Below, piece after piece: positions 1 through 6,330 of a DNA stretch of 7,348 bases; the stretch's first letter is position 1, and each line of letters begins with the position of its first letter. A program made the translations under genes and the position numbers. Under the pieces are notes generated by a model. That model was not told where the DNA came from. It saw nothing but the letters and a program-made list of their open reading frames with translations, and ran no database searches. The DNA comes from Pseudomonadota bacterium (lineage in GTDB: Bacteria; Myxococcota_A; Polyangia; Haliangiales; Haliangiaceae): contig JAEYYY010000646.1 in the NCBI GenBank assembly GCA_023430775.1, forward strand, positions 1 to 7,348, in the 5' to 3' direction.

Positions 1-76
1 TGCAACCGAACGCTTCCAACGAGCTCGAGCACAGGACAGCGCCGAGCGCGGCGCGCGCGACCTGGACCTTGAAGCT
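1..76 (+). repeat. Dispersed repeat, copy 1 (cut by window edge)
   Basis: This copy aligns with 398-471. The first 44 bases differ at 2 positions. After a 2-base insertion (AG at 45-46), the next 30 bases differ at 4. The shared core includes TGCAACCGA, CGCTTCCAACGAGCTC and AGCACAGGACAGCGCCG, and it ends at GAAGCT. The copy begins at base 1, so its true left end is unknown; the other two copies carry CCCGAGC just upstream. It has no coding or RNA function that I can recognise. Confidence 0.7.
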
Positions 77-301
77 CCTCGGGGTCGCCGAGGGCGGCGC
101 TCTCTCGCCCGTCGCGGGTCAGCGCGCGAGGGCCGTGACGAGCGCGGGCACGTGGCGCGTGTTCGAAGGCGCTCGAGCTGAGGCACGCCGGTCTTGGCGC
201 TCGGCGCGATCCTCGCGCAAGCTGACCCGCAGGGCGAGAGCGCCCGACCGAGGCACGGTGCGTCTTCGTGTTCGACTGGGTTGGCGTTAGTGAGCTTATT
301 A

Positions 302-355
302 CCCGAGCTGCAACCGACCGCTCGCAACGAGCTCGCGCCCGAGCACAGGACAGCG
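302..355 (+). repeat. Dispersed repeat, copy 2 (shorter, diverged)
   Basis: This copy shares CCCGAGCTGCAACCGACCGC with copy 3, then CAACGAGCTC and GAGCACAGGACAGCG. It carries about 6 extra bases (around 336-341) between the last two blocks. Similarity ends near 355, so it lacks the right-hand GAAGCT end of copies 1 and 3. It begins 89 bp before copy 3, which suggests a local duplication followed by divergence. Confidence 0.65.
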
Positions 356-390
356 ACGCAGGTCCGGCTCCGCAGCTGCCCTGCCCATCG

Positions 391-471
391 CCCGAGCTGC
401 AACCGACCGCTTCCAACGAGCTCCAGCACAGGACAGCGCCGCGCGGCGGGCGCGACTTGAACCTCGAAGCT
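391..471 (+). repeat. Dispersed repeat, copy 3
   Basis: This is the most complete copy: a CCCGAGC lead, the core shared with copies 1 and 2, and the right-hand part (442-471) shared with copy 1 and ending GAAGCT. Together the three copies define an element of roughly 75-80 bp in the same orientation at irregular spacing. I do not recognise the family. It has no terminal inverted repeats and no target-site duplication that I can see. Confidence 0.7.
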
Positions 472-543
472 GCGAGGCTCAGTGGGTCCGCGTTTGCTGG
501 CCATGCAGCGTGACCGGGAGCTCCGGAACTTCGATCGCATCTC

Positions 544-690
544 TTAGCGAGCCAGCGAGAGCTGCGCGATCGCGGCAAACGCGGCATCCATCGAGTCGAG
601 CGGGCGTTGCGTCTCGAGCTCGCGCAGACCGTCGCGCCGGCGCACGATGCGGACGTGTTGGCGGTCCTTGTTGCAGCGCGCGTCGTCCAT
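544..690 (-). CDS. Possible small hypothetical protein (48 aa)
   Basis: An ATG at 690 opens a 48-codon frame ending in TAA at 544. The product starts MDDARCNKDRQHVR and is highly charged: the N-terminal half is Arg-rich, followed by an acidic/Ala-rich segment ending in SLAR. Some 42 of 48 sense codons end in G or C, like the real genes nearby, which is the main reason for listing it. A GGGAGG stretch lies about 18 nt upstream of the ATG, too far for a good ribosome binding site. The frame also stays open further upstream, so the start is uncertain. It is transcribed away from the polymerase-like gene that begins about 100 bp to the right. I recognise no domain. It may instead be chance or a gene remnant. 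Confidence 0.35.
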   Translation of the reverse strand: MDDARCNKDRQHVRIVRRRDGLRELETQRPLDSMDAAFAAIAQLSLAR

Positions 691-791
691 GCTGATGGAT
701 TCGGCCGGCCTCCCGCTCGCATTCGGGGCGTGCTGGGATAACGGCGCGGCGGGCTGCAGATTTCGAGCAGTTGCGCGAAGATCGACCGCCG

Positions 792-3365
792 ATGTCGGAT
801 CGCATGCTGGTCGTCTCCGCGACGAATCTGTTGGCCCGCGGGTTCCTCGTGGTGCCGACCGATCGCAAGGCCAAGACCGGCGAGCCTGTCAACGGCGTGT
901 TCGCGGTGGCGCGCGGCATCCATCGCGGCATCGCCTTCAAGGTCCCGGCGCGCGCGGTCGCGGTGATCGATGCCGGCGCTCCGGCGAAGCACTGGCCGCC
1001 ACTGCTCGCCTCGCAGGTGGCGCTGTTGCCCGAGCTGCTGTCGACGCTCGGCATCGAGGTGGTGACGGCGGAAGATGAGGTCCACGTCGTCGCGTCGTAC
1101 ACGCGCGCGGCGCTCGCTGCCGGCGATGACGTCGTGATCGTCGGCATCGACAAGCGCTACGCGCAGCTCGTCGGCGATCGGGTGTGGTGGTACGACGCGA
1201 ACAAGGACGCCCGCTACACGCCCGACATGGTCTACAAGCGGTTCGGCGTCGGTCCGGACAAGGTCGCGCAGTGGCTCGCGCTCGTCGGCGACGACGATCA
1301 GATGCCCGGCATCGCCGGCATCGGCGCGAAGGGCGCGACCACGCTGCTCGAGACGCACGGCAGCGTCGAGGCGGCGCTGGCGGTCGCCGACAAGATCGGC
1401 GGTCGCACCGGCAAGGCGCTGATCGCGGCGAAGGACGAGGTGCCACGCGAGCTGGCGCGCGGCGCGCTCGATCAACAGCGCCATCTTCCGAAGCCGCTCG
1501 CGGAGCTCGCCTACCAGCTGCCCGTCGCCGCCGAGCTCAACGCGCTCTACGATCGGTTGCGCTTCGTCGAGCTGCTGGTCTCCGATGGCGCCGCGAGCGT
1601 CGCCGTCGGCGTCATCGAGAAGCCCGAGCAGCTCGCCAACATACTCGCGGCGCTGAAGGCGCCCGTCACCCTCCATCCCTTATTCGAGGATCCGGATCCG
1701 GTGCGCGGTGCGCTCGCCGGCATCGCCCTGCGCGGCGATGACGGGTCGGCGCACTACGTGCCGTTCGCCGGCCTCGGCGCGAACCTCGATCCGCAGCTGA
1801 TGAAGAGCTGGCTCGAGGATCCGGCGATCGGCAAGCTCGGTCACGATCTCGCGGCGGCGAGCGTCGCGGTTCGCCACCTCGGCATCGCGCTCGCGGGCAT
1901 CGCGGGCGACTCGGCGCACGCCTCGCATCTGACGAATCCGAGCAACTGGGCGCCGCACGATCTGGCCGTGGTCGCCAAGCCGGTGCTCGGTCGCGCGCTG
2001 GTCGACGAGGACAGCGTGCGCGGCGTCGGCCGCGGTCGCAAGAAGTGGGCGCAGCTGCCGATCGAGCGCGCCGCGGACTTCGCCGCGCTCTACGCGGATG
2101 CGTCGGCCGGCGTCTGGAAGGAGCTCGCACCCAGCGTCGAGCCCGCGCTGTTCGCCGAGTACCACGAGCTCGCCGCGCTGCTGGTCGAGATGGAGATCCG
2201 CGGGCTGGCGATCGATCTCGACGAGCTCGCTCGCGCCGAGGTCGACTTCGCGGCCATCGAGGACGAGCTGCAGAAGGAGGTCGAGGCGCTCGCCGGCCAC
2301 TCGTTCAACATCAACTCGAGCAAGCAGCTCGGCACCGTGCTGTTCGAGGAGCTGAAGCTGCCGGTGGTGTCACACACCAAGACCGGATGGAGCACGTCGA
2401 TCGAGGCGCTCGAGCGGATCGAGCACGCGCATCCGATCGTCGCGCTGGTGCTGCGCTGGCGGCTGTTGCGCCGGCTGCGCGACAGCTGGCTGATCTCGCT
2501 GCGCAACTTCGTCGACACCGACGGTGCCGTGCACTCGCGCTTCCACCCTGCCCGCTCGTTCTCGGGACGGCTCGTCAACACCGCACCGGATCTCAGCCGC
2601 GTCCCCGGTCGCACGCCGGAGATGGCGCGGATCCGCCGCGCGTTCGTCGCACGCCCCGGTCACCAGCTGCTGTCGATCGACTACAACCAGCTCGGTCTCC
2701 ACGTCCTCGCACACCTGACCAAGGATCCAGCGCTCGTCGAGCCGCTCCTCCAGCGAGATGACATCCACGCGCTCACCGCCTCGGCCGTGCTCGCCAAGCC
2801 GCGCGAGCAACTGACGGCCGACGAGCGTCAGCTCGGCAAGGTCGTCAACTTCGCGACGTTCGCCGGCCAGGGTGCGAGCGCACTCGCGATGCAGCTCAAC
2901 GTCTCGGCGCAGGAAGCGAAGGCGCTGATCGAGCGGTTCGACGAGCGCTACTCGCTGGTGCGCGCGTTCCAGGACGAGCAGTTCCGGCTGGCCAAGGAGC
3001 GCGGCTACATCGTCACGATCGCCGGTCGCCGGTGGCCGATCGGCGGCCTCGAATCGCTCGACCCGCACGATCGCTCGTACGCCGAGCGGCTCGCGCGCCG
3101 CGCCACCCACGAGGGCTCGGTGTCCGACGTGTCGCGTCGCGGTCTGCTCGATGCCTACCGCGCGCTTCGCGACGCCGGGCTGACCGCGCTGCCGGTCGCC
3201 CAGATCCTCGACGAGGTGCTGTTCGAGGTGCCGACGAGCGAGCTACCCGAAGCCGCGCGCATCGGCGCCGAAGCGATGCGCAACGCGTTCCAGCTCGAGG
3301 CCCCGCTGCGCGTCGGCCTCGAAGCGGGACCGAACTGGGCCGACCTCGAGCCGTATCCGATCTAG
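792..3365 (+). CDS. Divergent DNA polymerase I-like protein (PolA family)
   Basis: This 857-aa protein has the full three-domain plan of bacterial DNA polymerase I: a 5'-nuclease-like domain (about 1-265, with the helix-hairpin-helix segment GIAGIGAKG near 173-181), a degenerate 3'-5' exonuclease-like domain (about 275-445) and a family A polymerase domain (about 450-857). Polymerase landmarks are clear: FNINSSKQLGTVLFEEL (505-521), the GRL arginine R593, motif A SIDYNQLG with D630, motif B with R679, K683 and F687, and motif C QILDEVLFEV with D807 and E808. By eye alignment with E. coli Pol I, metal-binding D705 and D882 are kept. E710 becomes G635, Y766 becomes A691, H881 becomes L806, N845 becomes R770 and Q849 becomes E774. 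In the nuclease-like domains most catalytic acids are gone. The intact frame and uniform codon use argue against a pseudogene. It is probably a paralogue beside a normal polA elsewhere, with a repair or structural role (inference). I chose the ATG at 792. ATG 804 and TTG 771 are alternatives, and no strong ribosome binding site decides between them. Confidence 0.9.
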   Translation: MSDRMLVVSATNLLARGFLVVPTDRKAKTGEPVNGVFAVARGIHRGIAFKVPARAVAVIDAGAPAKHWPPLLASQVALLPELLSTLGIEVVTAEDEVHVVASYTRAALAAGDDVVIVGIDKRYAQLVGDRVWWYDANKDARYTPDMVYKRFGVGPDKVAQWLALVGDDDQMPGIAGIGAKGATTLLETHGSVEAALAVADKIGGRTGKALIAAKDEVPRELARGALDQQRHLPKPLAELAYQLPVAAELNALYDRLRFVELLVSDGAASVAVGVIEKPEQLANILAALKAPVTLHPLFEDPDPVRGALAGIALRGDDGSAHYVPFAGLGANLDPQLMKSWLEDPAIGKLGHDLAAASVAVRHLGIALAGIAGDSAHASHLTNPSNWAPHDLAVVAKPVLGRALVDEDSVRGVGRGRKKWAQLPIERAADFAALYADASAGVWKELAPSVEPALFAEYHELAALLVEMEIRGLAIDLDELARAEVDFAAIEDELQKEVEALAGHSFNINSSKQLGTVLFEELKLPVVSHTKTGWSTSIEALERIEHAHPIVALVLRWRLLRRLRDSWLISLRNFVDTDGAVHSRFHPARSFSGRLVNTAPDLSRVPGRTPEMARIRRAFVARPGHQLLSIDYNQLGLHVLAHLTKDPALVEPLLQRDDIHALTASAVLAKPREQLTADERQLGKVVNFATFAGQGASALAMQLNVSAQEAKALIERFDERYSLVRAFQDEQFRLAKERGYIVTIAGRRWPIGGLESLDPHDRSYAERLARRATHEGSVSDVSRRGLLDAYRALRDAGLTALPVAQILDEVLFEVPTSELPEAARIGAEAMRNAFQLEAPLRVGLEAGPNWADLEPYPI

Positions 3366-4042
3366 AGCCGCGCGTCGCTGTACTGCGCGGGCGAGATCAG
3401 GTTCGAGCGGAACCATTGCGCCGCCACGGCGGTCACCTCGTGGAGCGCGTCGGGCTCCTCGAACAGATGCCCGGCGCCGGGGACGACGTGCAGTGCCGCC
3501 GGAGCCGTCAGCTTGTCGAGCACCTGGCGGTTGAGCGCCAGCACCTCGACATCCGCGCCGCCGACGATCAGGAGCGTCGGCGCCGCGACCTGACGGATCA
3601 CGCTTCCGGCGAGGTCCGGCCGGCCACCACGCGACACCACCGCGCGGATCTCGGGCCCGTGCATCTGTCGCAGGCGCGCCGCCGCGATCAGTGCTGCCGC
3701 GGCGCCGGTGCTGGCACCGAACAGGCCGATCGGTAGCTCCGCGAGGCCGGGGTGCTGTCCCGTCCAGCGCACGGTCTCGACCAGGCGATCGGCGAGCAGC
3801 GGGATGTCGAACCGCAGGTGCCTGGTCAGTCGCTCGGCGAATTCCTCGTCGCGCGTCAGCAGATCGAACAGCAGCGTCGCGAAGCCTTCTGCGACCAGGC
3901 CTTCCGCGACCTCGCGATTGCGCGGGCTCGATCTGCTCGAGCCGCTGCCGTGGGCGAACACGATCAGACCGCGCGCACCGGCAGGCACGAGCAGATCACC
4001 GGTGAGCAGCGCCCGGCCCGCGCGGATCGAGACGGTGGTCAT
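3362..4042 (-). CDS. Alpha/beta hydrolase, dienelactone hydrolase-like
   Basis: This 226-aa cytoplasmic protein has no signal peptide. It shows the alpha/beta-hydrolase triad: nucleophile S111 in GASTG (109-113), acid D164 in GGAD and H192 in GAGHLFEEP. The oxyanion-side segment is FAHGSGSSRSSPRN (29-42), characteristic of the small dienelactone-hydrolase-type enzymes found beside or fused to phosphoribosyltransferases. The substrate is unknown; a small ester or lactone is a family-level guess. The ATG overlaps the stop of the upstream phosphoribosyltransferase gene as ATGA (4039-4042), and GAGGTG lies about 4-5 nt before the start, so translation is probably coupled. It is the last gene of the minus-strand operon and ends on the same CTAG as the convergent polymerase-like gene, with no terminator between them. 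Fold assignment is firm; specificity is not. Confidence 0.92.
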   Translation of the reverse strand: MTTVSIRAGRALLTGDLLVPAGARGLIVFAHGSGSSRSSPRNREVAEGLVAEGFATLLFDLLTRDEEFAERLTRHLRFDIPLLADRLVETVRWTGQHPGLAELPIGLFGASTGAAAALIAAARLRQMHGPEIRAVVSRGGRPDLAGSVIRQVAAPTLLIVGGADVEVLALNRQVLDKLTAPAALHVVPGAGHLFEEPDALHEVTAVAAQWFRSNLISPAQYSDARL

Positions 4043-4752
4043 CGCGCACCTCGATAGTGCTCGGCTTGCGCGCGGGCGGTGCGTTCGCGCTCCGCCGCGT
4101 CGAGGAGGCTGCGCACCTCGTCGTCGGTGGTCTGCGTGAAGTCCTCGTACCAGATGCCGACCGCGTACATCCGATCCGGCGTCACCAGGCAGACCATCGA
4201 ATCGGCGCGCCGGCCGATCGTGCGACAGACCTCGGGTGGTGCCACCGGCACGGCGACGATGACCTGCGTCGGCGCGCGCGTCCGCACCGCATCGATCGCG
4301 GCCAGCATCGTCGAGCCGGTCGCCAGGCCGTCGTCGACGAGGATCGCGATCTTGCCGGCCACCGAGCGGGTAGCCTCGCGGCGGTACACGCGCTCGCGCC
4401 GCAACAGCTCGAGCTCCTCGGCTTCGATCACGTGCTCGAGCTCGGCATCCGAGAGCCCCATCATCCGCACGGTGCGATCGTCGACCACGCGAATCCCGCC
4501 CGAGGCGATCGCACCCATCGCGACTTCCTCCTGCCCGGGCACGCCGAGCTTGCGCACGATCAACACGTCGAGCGGCGCGGCGATCCGGGTCGCGATCTCG
4601 TACCCGACGGGGACGCCGCCGCGGGGAAGCGCGAGCACGACGACATCGTCGCGAGCGGCAAATCGATCGAAGCGCTGCGCCAGCTGACGCCCTGCATCAC
4701 GGCGATCTCGAAAGAGCTGCACGCGCGTGAAGTGATGCACGAACGACGCCAC
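4039..4752 (-). CDS. Phosphoribosyltransferase family protein
   Basis: This 237-aa type I PRTase-fold protein has the PRPP-binding loop VDDGLATGST at 139-148, preceded by a hydrophobic strand (KIAIL). The N-terminal FRDRRDAGRQLA (14-25), ALPRGGVPVGYEIA (41-54) and VRKLGVPGQEEVAMGAIASGG (66-86) are typical of the PRTases that travel with dienelactone hydrolases or erythromycin-esterase-like proteins. They are unlike classical purine or pyrimidine salvage enzymes. The true acceptor of the phosphoribosyl group is unknown. The start is GTG at 4752. GAGGA lies 14 nt upstream, immediately after the esterase stop, a rather long spacing, but no closer start codon exists. The gene follows the esterase by 18 bp and overlaps the hydrolase by 4 bp, so the three are very likely one transcript. 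Confidence 0.92.
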   Translation of the reverse strand: MASFVHHFTRVQLFRDRRDAGRQLAQRFDRFAARDDVVVLALPRGGVPVGYEIATRIAAPLDVLIVRKLGVPGQEEVAMGAIASGGIRVVDDRTVRMMGLSDAELEHVIEAEELELLRRERVYRREATRSVAGKIAILVDDGLATGSTMLAAIDAVRTRAPTQVIVAVPVAPPEVCRTIGRRADSMVCLVTPDRMYAVGIWYEDFTQTTDDEVRSLLDAAERERTARAQAEHYRGAR

Positions 4753-4770
4753 GCGCCTGCGAGATTTCCT

Positions 4771-6090
4771 CTACAGCCCGGTCGGAAACGTCTCCGGCAC
4801 CTCACCGCGTACCCACTGCGAGGTTCGATCGATCGGCTCGAGGGCGCGGGTGCGATCGATGTGGATCACGGCATCGAGCTGATCGGTCAAGCGCACATCG
4901 AAGTAGTGGCTCCAGCGCTCGGTCTGCGGTCGATAGATGACGCCGATCGCGCGCTCGAGTCGCGGCTCGTGCAGCGCCGCCGCCGCTTCGCCGAGGTTGC
5001 CGAGCATCAGCAGGAACCGCGCGTGGCCGACGCGATGGAACAGCGCCTCGTAGCTCCCGGCAAGCGCGGGCCGCACGACCTTGCGCTCGGTCGGGGCATC
5101 CCAGTCGGACGCCGCCGTCACCGTGCCGTCGTAGGTGGTGAAGCCGACGAGCACGACATCGCGATGGCGATGGCGGCACAGATGGCCGAGGGTGATCTCG
5201 GCGCGCTCCGAGCGATGAGCCATCGCCGCAGAGTCGCCGACGTGCGAGTTGTGCGCCCACACCACGATCTTGGCGCTCGCCCCGAGATGACCGGCCAGCG
5301 CGTCGAGCGTGTCGGCCATGTGCGTGTCGCGCAGGTTCCACGTCGACACGTGACCGAAGTACATCTGCCGGTAGTACTCCTCGGCGCGCGCCACCACCTT
5401 GGCATTCTGCTCGGCCTCGAACTGGGCATCCGGCTCGTGGCTGCGCACCGCCTTGCCACGCCGCGCGAGCACGTCGACGAGCTGCTTGACGACCTCGTCC
5501 TCGCATCCCACGGCGTAGTCGTTGGCGACGGCGAGCCCGTAGTGTTGCGGCTCCGAGCCGAAGGTCTCGAAGCACGCATAGCGTTCGCGAGCGCGCTCGG
5601 CGGCCGCAGGATCCGCGCGATCGAGAAACTTCACGACCTGCTGCATCGAGCTGTGCAGCGAGTAGAGATCCAGGCCGTAGAAGCCGATGCGGCGCTCGAC
5701 CGGCAGCGCGTCGTTGCGGGCGCGCAGCCAGCCGACGAAGTCGAGCACGTCGGAGTTGCGCCACATCCATTGCGGGAACCGCTGGAAGTCTTCGAGCGCT
5801 TGCTCCGCGTCCGCATCGCCACCGGCGCCGCGCACGTAGCGATTGACGCGATACGCGTCGGGCCAGTCGGCCTCGGCGGCGACCGCGGAGAAGCCGCGCT
5901 CCGCGATCAACCGCTTCGTCAACTCGGCGCGGATCCGATAGAACTCGTGCGTGCCGTGCGACGCCTCGCCGATCAGGACGAAGCGGGCATCGCCGATCCG
6001 CTCGATCAGCGCGTCGAAGTCGGAGTGCGCCCCGACCAGCGGGATCGCTTGTTCGGTGATCGCCTGAGCGAGGATCGAGTCCTTCAACAT
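4771..6090 (-). CDS. Erythromycin esterase family protein
   Basis: This 439-aa protein is of the usual family length and has no signal peptide. Conserved residues include E42 and H45 in GEASHGTHEF, E73 in AAEADW, the WNLRDTHMADTL segment (251-262) and H280 in VVWAHNSHVGD. These positions fall within a few residues of the EreB catalytic set (E43, H46, E74, H285, from memory), so the hydrolytic site looks intact. The C-terminal IGVIYRPQTERWSHYF and LDAVIHIDRTRALEP are typical of the chromosomal branch of the family rather than of plasmid macrolide-resistance enzymes. I would not call it a resistance gene; the substrate is unknown. I chose ATG 6090 because it reproduces EreB spacing. A TTG at 6108 would add six residues, and neither has a clear ribosome binding site. 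It is the first gene of the minus-strand operon. Confidence 0.92.
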   Translation of the reverse strand: MLKDSILAQAITEQAIPLVGAHSDFDALIERIGDARFVLIGEASHGTHEFYRIRAELTKRLIAERGFSAVAAEADWPDAYRVNRYVRGAGGDADAEQALEDFQRFPQWMWRNSDVLDFVGWLRARNDALPVERRIGFYGLDLYSLHSSMQQVVKFLDRADPAAAERARERYACFETFGSEPQHYGLAVANDYAVGCEDEVVKQLVDVLARRGKAVRSHEPDAQFEAEQNAKVVARAEEYYRQMYFGHVSTWNLRDTHMADTLDALAGHLGASAKIVVWAHNSHVGDSAAMAHRSERAEITLGHLCRHRHRDVVLVGFTTYDGTVTAASDWDAPTERKVVRPALAGSYEALFHRVGHARFLLMLGNLGEAAAALHEPRLERAIGVIYRPQTERWSHYFDVRLTDQLDAVIHIDRTRALEPIDRTSQWVRGEVPETFPTGL

Positions 6091-6146
6091 GATCGACCAG
6101 TTCAGCAACGGGCGTGCCGCGGCACGCGACGTGCTCTCCCTAGAGC
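6091..6146. promoter_or_regulatory. Divergent intergenic spacer with inverted repeats
   Basis: This 56-bp spacer separates the starts of the minus-strand esterase operon and the plus-strand proline-rich/SnoaL/PEBP series, so at least one promoter should lie in or near it. It contains a perfect palindrome (6112-6127) and a 6-bp-stem inverted repeat touching the plus-strand start codon. On the minus strand, TTGATC followed 17 nt later by CTAGGG lies just to the right, inside the proline-rich frame. It is only a weak sigma70-like match, and I do not assign a promoter from it. Confidence 0.45.
6112..6127. promoter_or_regulatory. Perfect 16-bp palindrome, possible operator
   Basis: GCGTGCCGCGGCACGC is perfectly self-complementary and lies midway between two divergent start codons. 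Such a site could bind a dimeric repressor controlling both directions, or form a small hairpin. There is no T-run, so it is not an intrinsic terminator. In DNA this GC-rich, short palindromes arise fairly often by chance. The position is what makes it notable. Confidence 0.35.
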
Positions 6147-6147
6147 A
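6132..6147 (+). promoter_or_regulatory. Hairpin adjoining the start of the proline-rich frame
   Basis: TGCTCT and AGAGCA form a 6-bp stem around the loop CCCT. The right arm runs into the first base of the ATG at 6147. In RNA this would partly hide the start codon and the weak purine stretch (TAGAG) that would serve as its ribosome binding site. It could lower or regulate initiation (inference). Confidence 0.3.
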
Positions 6148-6320
6148 TGGAAATTTCTGCGATCAATGTTCCGACGGATCCGCCGCCGCCGAAGCTCCCG
6201 GAGCAATGGCCGAAGCCGCCGCCGCTCCCCGAGCCGTTCGTGCCGCCGCCGGCGCAGCCGGATCCGTTGCCCCATCCACCGCCGGAGATCGAACCTCCGC
6301 AACCGGCCATCGAGCCCTGA
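6147..6320 (+). CDS. Small proline-rich protein (57 aa)
   Basis: An ATG at 6147 opens a 57-codon frame ending in TGA at 6318-6320. After a short non-proline start (MEISAINV) the rest is dominated by proline: 25 of 57 residues. There is one PPPP (12-15) and three PPP runs (24-26, 33-35, 44-46), spaced with Glu, Asp, Gln and Leu. It has no signal peptide or membrane segment and should be extended and acidic. The first codons are AT-rich, as often seen at real starts; later codons favour CCG. Its stop overlaps the strong ribosome binding site of the next gene, suggesting translational coupling. It could be a real small protein or a regulatory leader frame. The upstream ribosome binding site is weak. 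I recognise no homologue. Confidence 0.55.
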   Translation: MEISAINVPTDPPPPKLPEQWPKPPPLPEPFVPPPAQPDPLPHPPPEIEPPQPAIEP

Positions 6321-6326
6321 GGAGGT
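6320..6326 (+). promoter_or_regulatory. Strong Shine-Dalgarno of the SnoaL-like gene
   Basis: AGGAGGT is fully complementary to the 16S anti-Shine-Dalgarno and sits 4 nt before ATG 6331. Its first A is the last base of the TGA stop of the proline-rich frame, so a ribosome terminating there covers the next initiation site. It fixes the start of the downstream gene. Confidence 0.85.
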
Positions 6327-6330
6327 CACC

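Larger units (their letters stand above)
1..543. other. Gene-poor region with dispersed repeats
   Basis: I see no convincing gene here on either strand. The open frames present are Arg/Ala/Ser-rich, overlap each other, match no family I know and lack a ribosome binding site. The region contains three related repeat copies (separate entries) and two short GC-rich inverted repeats: 77-93 (6-bp stem CCTCGG/CCGAGG, 5-nt loop) and 462-477 (5-bp stem CCTCG/CGAGG). Neither hairpin is followed by a T-run, so neither is a convincing intrinsic terminator. The region may be intergenic sequence, the decayed end of an upstream gene or a repeat cluster. The window starts inside a repeat copy, so the cluster probably continues to the left. 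Confidence 0.55.

Noticed and set aside
1..471. Possible CRISPR array
   Set aside because: Only three copies with irregular spacing (about 308 and 89 bp), indels inside the repeats and no cas genes.
69..513. Three overlapping plus-strand frames in the repeat region
   Set aside because: Arg/Ser/Ala-rich composition, no ribosome binding sites, and they run through the repeat copies in different phases.
703..710. GGCCGGCC palindrome upstream of the polymerase-like gene
   Set aside because: It is a short all-GC palindrome expected by chance at this composition; no paired site or promoter context.
479..1153. A 224-codon minus-strand frame overlapping the start of the polymerase-like gene
   Set aside because: It is low-complexity Ser/Thr/Ala/Arg sequence without family resemblance and is antisense to conserved PolA domain sequence. 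The small 544-690 frame, in a different phase, is more protein-like.
4771..6090. A macrolide-resistance gene
   Set aside because: The active-site residues are present, but the sequence resembles the chromosomal branch of the family beside PRTase and hydrolase genes. No mobile-element context is seen, and substrate cannot be inferred.
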